From Notospermus geniculatus (lineage: Eukaryota; Nemertea; Pilidiophora; Heteronemertea; Lineidae), in assembly GCA_002633025.1 (NCBI GenBank), contig NMRB01000722.1, positions 91,812 through 155,811 of the forward strand: a stretch of DNA of 64,000 nucleotides. Reading direction: 5' to 3'. Made by a program: the position numbers and the translations under genes. Below the pieces are notes generated by a model. The model did not search any database. It saw only the letters and a list, made by a program, of their open reading frames with translations, and was not told where the DNA came from. Shown in pieces: positions 57,098-64,000 of this stretch. Positions within the stretch are counted from its first letter, which is position 1, and every line of letters starts with the position of its first letter.

Positions 57098-60000
57098 CTG
57101 GAATGACAGATTGACAGGTGGCTTAAGGCTTGGTCTAGAAAAGTTCCTTGTATTCCATGTGGTACTTGAAACATACATGTAGCATGACTTCTACGACTAT
57201 CTTCCTTCTGTTAGTGTAGATGATTCATCTTGAACTGCTTCATTCATTTTTTGTTCTGAAGAAAAGAGAACATGTGATAATAAACAAAGAAATGCAGTGC
57301 AAGGTGGTAGGCTATTTCCTACTGGTGATGTGTGGGAAGATGGCTGGCTGAAGTAAAAGCGCAATTCCAGGTAGACTGTTGTGCAGAGAGCAGCTGTTAA
57401 ATGTGTCACTTCAACCAACCACACTCCCTCCCATCATGTCCCTCCCAAAGAAGGACCTCAGATACCACCCTCAGTCGTGACACAGTTAGAAATTGATGAT
57501 ACACCAGTAGACCGAAGAAGAACAAGAGGATACTCCTTGCGTGAATATGAAGTGAATGTAATTTGATGGAAGCTTCAAAGCCCTGTCAATATCAGTGTCA
57601 GACCGTAGGCCACACGGCAAGAGATATCCCTTTATTCTGAGTCATGGAACAGCAGCCACTGTAAGACTTCATCTGAACATCCATTGATGTCGAAACCTCA
57701 CAATGTCAACTTGATGGAGCACACTCAAAGACGCAGTCCTCCTCTGTTTCACGATATTACCTTCCCATGTGCTGAGGGCATAAGGAGATAGGCTTTCATA
57801 TCCATACAATGTGAAATATTTTTCCAGGCGAGACTACGGTGATGTCGACTCAAGTCTACCAAAGATAGGCATACATTCTCCAATGCAGCCCTATATCAAA
57901 TGTACAGTGTATCCGATATGATAAATTCCCAAATGGAAATAAAGCTCCACACACATCGCTCATCGAATGCACAGGATCAATATGAATAACTCATGAACCC
58001 AGAACTAATACCATGCCGTAGTTTACCAGGAACTGTATGAAGAGATTCATGAAAAACTAGAGGTGGTTGGGAACGACTGCTATTAACGCTGTACCACACT
58101 CCAGCAGTGCCAGTGTAGTCATAGTGCATTCAGGGCAGTGCACTCTGGAGTACGAGAACAGGTCCGAGTGACACATTCTATCACCTCTGAACTTCATGAG
58201 CATTTTCCAGTCACATTCATTCTTCAAGTGACAGAGGTGGGTGTCTGTCGCTGCTGGTTTTCTCCTGTTTTTAACCTAAGCCAATATTATCTTAAGACTA
58301 ACTCGAATATTGCTATTGTCTACACAGAGCTCTTTGACAGATATTGCCTTTAGCTCTTCGCCTGATCTTGTCAGCAGAGCTTTTTGCCCGGTATTAGCCA
58401 CTGAACTATGTATACATTAATGCATTCAGACTGAGAGCAACACATAGACCATTATATGCCAATCGAGACTACTTGAAGTTTTAACGAACCATACATGCCA
58501 TTCTTACAATGTGTAGTTTTTCATAATATTTCGCTTTAGATCATGGAATGCATAAGTAGAGTTTCAGACAGTGAAACACCTGCTTGGTACAGAGCTACAC
58601 AGTACACTACCACTCATGCGAGTCCACATTCTTTGCAAGGTTGGTATTAAAAGACTGATAGCAGGCTTAGCCAAATATTCATGGGCAATCGGCTTAACTG
58701 TGAACTTACAGGGTCGTATTCATAAAGCGGTTCTATCATTAGAACCGTCTTAGGCCGGTTCCAAGTACAGTGTTTGACGATACCTGGAACTGGCCTAAGA
58801 CGGTTCTAACGATAGAACCGCTTTATGAATACGACCCACAGGCTTTAATACCGATTGGTGCTCCCACAAAAATGGGATAATGCCTGCAATGTCAGAGCTC
58901 TCGAGGAGCGCTCACTTTGGGAAACAAATATCCACTTGCAGAATCTGCCAGGAGACTTCTCTATTATTTTTTTTTATTAGACACCAAAATTCAATCCCAA
59001 AATGATCAATTGGCCCTGACAGCCTGACCTTTCTAAGCAAAACACTTTGCACCGTAGTCCACATTTGTCAGTGCCAAGGGTTCGCTCAAGAGAGGTTCTA
59101 CTGTATTTCCTGTCACTTGAAAACATTGCAAATCAACTCATCAAAATGGATTCTACGCTCGTTGCAAGGCCGCAGAAGGTCAAAGGCCAACTCGCCCACA
59201 TCACCATAGCAACGGCTCAGTTTCTAGAACGACTACAAACCATTCTGGAGAAGATTGCATCGGCTTCCTGAGACAGCATCGCAAGATTAATCATGAAATT
59301 CTGTCAGTCACACGCATTAATTGGGACTTTTTTCTTTTACGCCTTTGACAGATTATTATCGCCTCAGGCTTCCAATAAAGTGTGTGGGACTAGAGATAAA
59401 TGAAATGATATCCGATTCAGTAAACATGTGTAAGAGTATCATTATGTATGTTCACTTTCTGCAGAAATTAGGCCTTCAGTAAGAACAGCTGGTTGCGAAT
59501 TAAAGTCAAGGATTTTGTAGGCCTATTTTGTGCCCTCTATGGGAATTATATACACCCAAAATTAGTTTCCTAGCTAGGAACTCCAACATTGTCCAAAATT
59601 GCTGATAACTCGCACACAAATGGACCAGTTTTTTTCACGAATTTACAGCTCAACTTCGTACAGAGATATTCATGCTACATGACCAGCCTAGTATCAGAAA
59701 GGTTAACCAACCCCCTGATTGCCTACATTATTGTAGATTGCCGAGAGCCAGACTGAATCAGCCCAGTCATGTCCTGTACATAAGTAGAATACCTGAATAG
59801 CAAAGAACACTCACATGTCATATTATGCAGATTCTGCTTTATAGGACAACATTCACCAGACATGCCAGAACCATGGTCGATACACTATTGTAATAGAGTA
59901 GAGAATGGTTGTACATGTGTTGTATGCTGCGTGGTGGTTGTAGACCATGTGTAGCGTATGCGGCGCTTTGGAATGAGGGAGCTCAGTTTAACTCTTGCGT

Positions 60001-61822
60001 TATTACTTACATGGATCCAAGGTGTTCTGTGTCATGGGGGCAGCCTTTTTACCATTAAGACTATATGACAGCGAACAAATAGCAGTAGTCGAGGCATACT
60101 TGAAGATAGATGGTGCAGCATGGCTGGTTAGCGCTACCTTGTTGGAGACCCTTTTTTATTGATTTATAGGGTAAAATTGCCTAGACCTGGCCACAAGTTC
60201 CTTTTTCCATCATTGAAAAACAGAACTACACATGCCACAGAAAACTATCAGATGCAATAATACCAGCTGGTAGTCGAAAATTATCGCTCATATGGTGCAC
60301 ACATCACCAGAAAGGTTGCAGATGAAAACCAACTGTCCTTGGGAGGTCAACTATCCTAACTGTGTAAAAAAAACGCTGAATGAAAGCACATTGCTGTACC
60401 TTGCCATCATTTTTACGCTACACCCTTTATCACCAAAGCATGGTCTGTGTGTTTTTACTAAAACGAGATGAATAGAGCTCACCATGGGCAAAATGGAAGG
60501 AAGGCTAACACAAATGGGAAAGACACGGCACTTCACCCACCACAGATCATAATGCAATTACTGAATTAGAACAGCTTGTGTGGTATAGATGTAGAAAATA
60601 TACAACATGTGACTTACGCGGTGCGGCCGCCGTGCCACGATAACTCCATGTGCTCCCAGTGGAAAACGACATGATGATGGCTCCAACGAACGTGGTCAAA
60701 CAGGTTCTATATTACATGTAGACTCTACTCCAGCAGCATGCCAAGTCAAGTCGCACACACAGGATGGACTACCCTCAGGAAGGGATGTGATTACACTGTT
60801 CTGATAATAGCTACTCTGCAACTCCATGCACTAGAAAATGACCCACATTTTGATGGAAATTGGTGGCAAACACAGGCTCAGAGTATTGTCCAGAACACTT
60901 GACACAAGGACATTGTGAAGCTGTCTCTTGTAAAAAGAAATCCGGAATTGTTCACTGCCATTCTAAAGCTTTCCCTTATTCCACTGTTTGTGAGCAGAGA
61001 AAAGATAGACGGCTGCAAGCCATAACCATCCAATGGGTCTATTCATCGGGTAAACAATCCATAGCAAACGGAGGGAGGCAGTGGAAAGGATGGAATGGCT
61101 CGTGATTCAGAAAATAAGAGGATGTGAATGCCTAGAATCGAGAACTGCTGAGGAGGGGGTGTGATGGGGAAAGGTAAGAAGAAGAGGGGGATTCATGCAT
61201 TCTCTAATTGGAAGAGTTCTATAATATTGTGTCATCACAAACTCTTAATTGAGCTCTATGATGATAGGGTATAAACTGCCAGTAGAAGACACTTTGTATC
61301 AAGCATGGTTTGAATCTGAATGCCTGCCATCATGGAGCCTCACATCAATAGGGAAAATACTTCATTATATTACATGCATCATTTCCTCACACCACGCAAT
61401 GCTGCAGCCTTTGATTTACATGTAGAATAGAAATGTAATTTTTTTATCAATATGTAATTCTTCGTGATACTAGCTATGGTTACACCTGTTGAAAATACCT
61501 GTGTTTTTCCAGACCTAGTGTCAAACCCATGTGTACGAAAAGCCCGGCGAGAGGTCACACTACAACACTGGTTAAGTAGCCCGGCGACAGGTGCGCTGCA
61601 TGCACTGACGCTTCGGTCAGTTCTATATTGGCACACATTGTTGGAGGCACGAAAACGAGGTCACATGGCTGCGTCATAGCCATGCTTTTTATTTTTTGCT
61701 AAGAACTTTAACGAAAAACACGGGGATTTCAAAAAGCACAGCGAGCTGAGCCGGAGTGGCATTTCATGTGACCGCAAAAAAACGGTGTTTTTATGTAGTG
61801 TACCACGGCTACCAGGTACTGT
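57098..61822. other. Upstream region or 5' intron of the TCF20/RAI1-like gene
   Basis: No exon recognised. One foldback element at 58711-58837. A short plus-strand frame at 59145-59271 (42 codons, Lys/Leu/Ala-rich, no family match) was not called. The 5' non-coding exon and promoter of the TCF20/RAI1-like gene probably lie here. Confidence 0.5.
58711..58837. mobile_element. Foldback element GGGTCGTATTCATAAAGCGG
   Basis: 127 bp with arms GGGTCGTATTCATAAAGCGG / CCGCTTTATGAATACGACCC and inner TTAGAACCGTCTTAGGCC. Arms are about 47 bp with almost no mismatch, so it is young. Confidence 0.9.
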
Positions 61823-62255
61823 GTCTGGGGGCCCCTAAAATAGTTCAAAACTCGTAACGCTCTGAGAGATGCATTTTCTGGCCAATCCTGGGAAAAATCA
61901 TTGGTTGCCGAGAGCAAGGGTGTCTGGACCCCCCCCCCAGGCCTGCACCTGCAATTTACTGTACATATGATGCGAATGGCAGCATTTTTATCCCAGCACA
62001 ACAGGAGGCCATCAAATCAAACAAAGGCTCAAGGTCTCCAACAGTCCCATAAAGCCACTCAGGTGCATTCCATTTTGGGAAGTACTTCAATTAGGCAAAA
62101 CACCTGTGCAGGTGACCTTTCACTTGTCAATTCATCAATTTATTGGTAAACTCTTCATTCGAATTCAGGACCTAATACCCACAGCATCACCAAATTTCTC
62201 CACTGAAGAAGGTAGGTGCTTGCACGGCAGTGGCTGTGCCTTTTATTTTCTGACC
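61823..62255. repeat. Duplicated block flanking N at 62256, left copy
   Basis: Starts TGTGTCTGGGGGCCCCTAAA and ends at TTTTATTTTCTGACC just before the N. Same as 62441-62870 apart from a poly-C length change and a few small differences. No gene. Confidence 0.9.
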
Positions 62256-62440
62256 NTTTTGAACGGGAGACGTGTGTTTTGAGAGATTTAATGCTATTAT
62301 GCCATGAAAGTGCCAAAAATGAACTGGAAATAACAAAATTACACCGTTTCTGCCATGCAACTTAAGATTTAGCCTGTTTTTTGGGTCGTTTCATTTGGCT
62401 CGTTTCTTTTGAAACGTTTCAATGTTTACATACTACCGTG

Positions 62441-62870
62441 TCTGGGGGCCCCTAAAATAGTTCAAAACTCGTAACGCTCTGAGAGATGCATTTTCTGGCC
62501 AATCCTGGGAAAAATCATTGGTTGCCGAGAGCAAGGGTGTCTGGACCCCCCCAGGCCTGCACCTGCAATTTACTGTACATATGATGCGAATGGCAGCATT
62601 TTTATCCCAGCACAACAGGAGGCCATCAAATCAAACAAAGGCTCAAGGTCTCCAACAGTCCCATAAAGCCACTCAGGTGCATTCCATTTTGGGAAGTAGC
62701 CTACTTCAATTAGGCAAAACACCTGTGCAGGTGACCTTTCACTTGTCAATTCATCAATTTATTGGTAAACTCTTCATTCGAATTCAGGACCTAATACCCA
62801 CAGCATCACCAAATTTCTCCACTGAAGAAGGTAGGTGCTTGCACGGCAGTGGCTGTGCCTTTTATTTTCT
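62441..62870. repeat. Duplicated block flanking N at 62256, right copy
   Basis: Second copy; it continues into unique sequence GAGCTAATTATTCACTATT. About 185 bp of unmatched sequence lies between the N and this copy. Confidence 0.9.
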
Positions 62871-63460
62871 GAGCTAATTATTCACTATTACATGGGGGGG
62901 GGGGAGGAAGTCTCTAACAAGGGTAAGAGGAACAGACCTCCGGATGGCCTTGAAGTGTATCCTCTACACCACCAGAGGGAGGCAGTCTCGAAAATGCGCA
63001 AAGTTGGGCATTTGTATTACAGCACCTTCAGGATGCAGTCACAAGGTGAAAGTTTCAGTAAGTCTCAGATTCAACTCAGCAGGTTTGGGGCATGGACAAT
63101 AAGGAAGGAGTAGCACTTTCACTCTCAGGTACTGTCCCCCCCCAGACATGCCAGAAGGCAGTCATGGAAGCCTGAATTCGTCAGATTTGATGTGAGTGGC
63201 CGTGGCATGCTTGGACAGGTGAAGGCAAATGGATCAGTGATTCCATACCCCTAGTTTCCTCTTTTAAGAATATCACCTGGTATTGTTTGATGAGTAGCTA
63301 ATGCCCCAACTTGGTGCTTGCACTCTTGAAATAATACTTTTTTAAAATTCTGGCAGACGGGTGTTGGAGATGGGATTTTTCAGCAGAGTGGCCATAGAAG
63401 CAAAGTATGATCGCCTCCACATCTCAGATACATAGTGAAGTTCTTCCTCTTTTTCTTCAG
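62871..63460. other. Region upstream of the secreted peptide exon
   Basis: No gene seen. It ends in a strong polypyrimidine tract and acceptor (TTCCTCTTTTTCTTCAG) at 63444-63460, so a 5' non-coding exon is expected upstream. Confidence 0.5.
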
Positions 63461-63470
63461 CTTTAAAACA

Positions 63471-63561
63471 ATGAATTTAATCATCTCCATTCTGCTGGTT
63501 GTACTGGTATTGGTATCTGTCACCAATGGCAAACCATCATCTCAACGAGAAATATTGAAAG
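63471..63561 (+). CDS. Secreted cysteine-rich peptide precursor, signal-peptide exon
   Basis: ATG at 63471, ten bases after a splice acceptor (63460). 30 codons plus one base: a hydrophobic signal peptide of about 20 residues (M-N-L-I-I-S-I-L-L-V-V-L-V-L-V), a likely cleavage site after T-N-G, then the start of a polar propeptide. The donor is AAAG|GTAGGC. The frame without splicing would read on to 63671, but the good donor and the following in-phase exons make splicing more likely. Class unknown: hormone, defence peptide or toxin-like knottin are all possible. Confidence 0.65.
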
Positions 63562-63756
63562 GTAGGCCTAATGTTCAACTGGAATTATCCTTCCCATTTC
63601 CCATGCAGTACCACAATTCCAGCATGAATCCAGCTGTCCATGATTTCAACGACCTGTTTTACCTTCTCTGAACTGGAGGAGAGAGCAAAAGCTGAACACA
63701 TGGTATAAACTGCATTTTGTTTGTGAACTTAGTGTCACCTGCTCTCGTAATTACAG

Positions 63757-63784
63757 AGCAAAAAGAGATGTCAAGGGCAAAGCG
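63757..63784 (+). CDS. Secreted cysteine-rich peptide precursor, propeptide micro-exon
   Basis: A 28-nt exon with acceptor AATTACAG and donor CG|GTAAGT. It enters with two bases completing a Glu codon and leaves with two bases of an Arg codon. Charged, with a Lys before the split Arg, so that a dibasic Lys-Arg processing site is formed at the junction with the next exon. The support is phase agreement on both sides. Confidence 0.55.
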
Positions 63785-63944
63785 GTAAGTAACAGCCGGC
63801 GGATATATGCATGTCGCCACAGATTTTATGCTGTTTTGCCATGAAACAATGTACAAATTCGAGGTGTGTCAAAAGCGGACCGCGAGAAGGAGCTAAAAAT
63901 GCAATTTATTAGTGACTAAAATGTGATGTTCTGTTTCCTTTCAG

Positions 63945-64000
63945 TTGTGATCCTGACAATTATTACTGTAGTTGCAATGAAGACTGTTGCAGTGGGCTTT
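63945..64000 (+). CDS. Secreted cysteine-rich peptide precursor, mature-peptide exon (cut by window end)
   Basis: Acceptor TTTCCTTTCAG at 63944. The first base completes the Arg of the dibasic site and the next codon is Cys. In the 18 codons visible, five are Cys, spaced C-x6-C-x-C-x3-C-C, in an acidic, Asn/Tyr-rich context. Adjacent Cys pairs after two earlier Cys suggest a disulphide-knot type fold, as in many invertebrate secreted peptides. The exon is cut at 64000, so total Cys number, stop codon and family are unknown. Confidence 0.6.

Noticed and set aside
59047-59271. 74-codon plus-strand frame with an amphipathic C-terminal part
   Set aside because: No splice sites, signal or family match, and it is too short to support alone.

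Overview
This is animal (eukaryotic) genomic DNA. Genes are split by GT-AG introns and spread thinly among introns and short transposon relics. The protein families are a conventional non-muscle myosin II, a TCF20/RAI1-type chromatin protein, a Neuralized-repeat protein and a peptide-type GPCR. Together with the very dense short foldback elements and strong allelic divergence, they suggest a highly heterozygous bilaterian invertebrate, probably marine. I cannot place the phylum (deuterostome or lophotrochozoan) from sequence alone. I saw no tRNA, rRNA, CRISPR or prokaryotic feature.

Layout. (1) 0.87-28.03 kb, minus strand: the 5' part of a non-muscle myosin II heavy chain gene. It covers the start codon, SH3-like region, P-loop and switch I, and runs off the left edge. 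Its 157-nt second coding exon occurs twice (17.5 and 25.0 kb) inside a ~5-6 kb duplicated block that looks like a second haplotype inserted by the assembler. (2) 28.7-31.7 kb: another duplicated block around a single N, then four foldback elements placed end to end. (3) 32.2-33.25 kb: an intact intronless GPCR. (4) 34.8-36.2 kb: a 36-codon MADF-like relic and a second concatemer of foldback elements. (5) 38.06-42.48 kb, plus strand: a Gly-Gln-Tyr-Pro repeat exon, then a multi-exon gene joining an EEP-nuclease-like domain with degenerate motifs to a Neuralized homology repeat. (6) 42.7-49.7 kb: foldback elements and a third duplicated block. (7) 49.7-57.1 kb, minus strand: a complete five-exon coding region of a TCF20/RAI1-like ePHD protein. 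(8) 57.1-63.4 kb: mostly non-coding, with a fourth duplicated block. (9) 63.47-64.0 kb, plus strand: the start of a small secreted cysteine-rich peptide gene that runs off the right edge.

The genes do not form a pathway; they are ordinary neighbours. The main structural theme is assembly. All four isolated single N bases sit beside near-identical duplicated sequence, and the copies differ by clean insertions of foldback elements. This is what unmerged haplotypes look like, and it exposes which elements are polymorphic and so recently mobile. The best biological leads are the EEP-like plus Neuralized-repeat protein, the cysteine-rich secreted peptide, and the end-to-end foldback concatemers.
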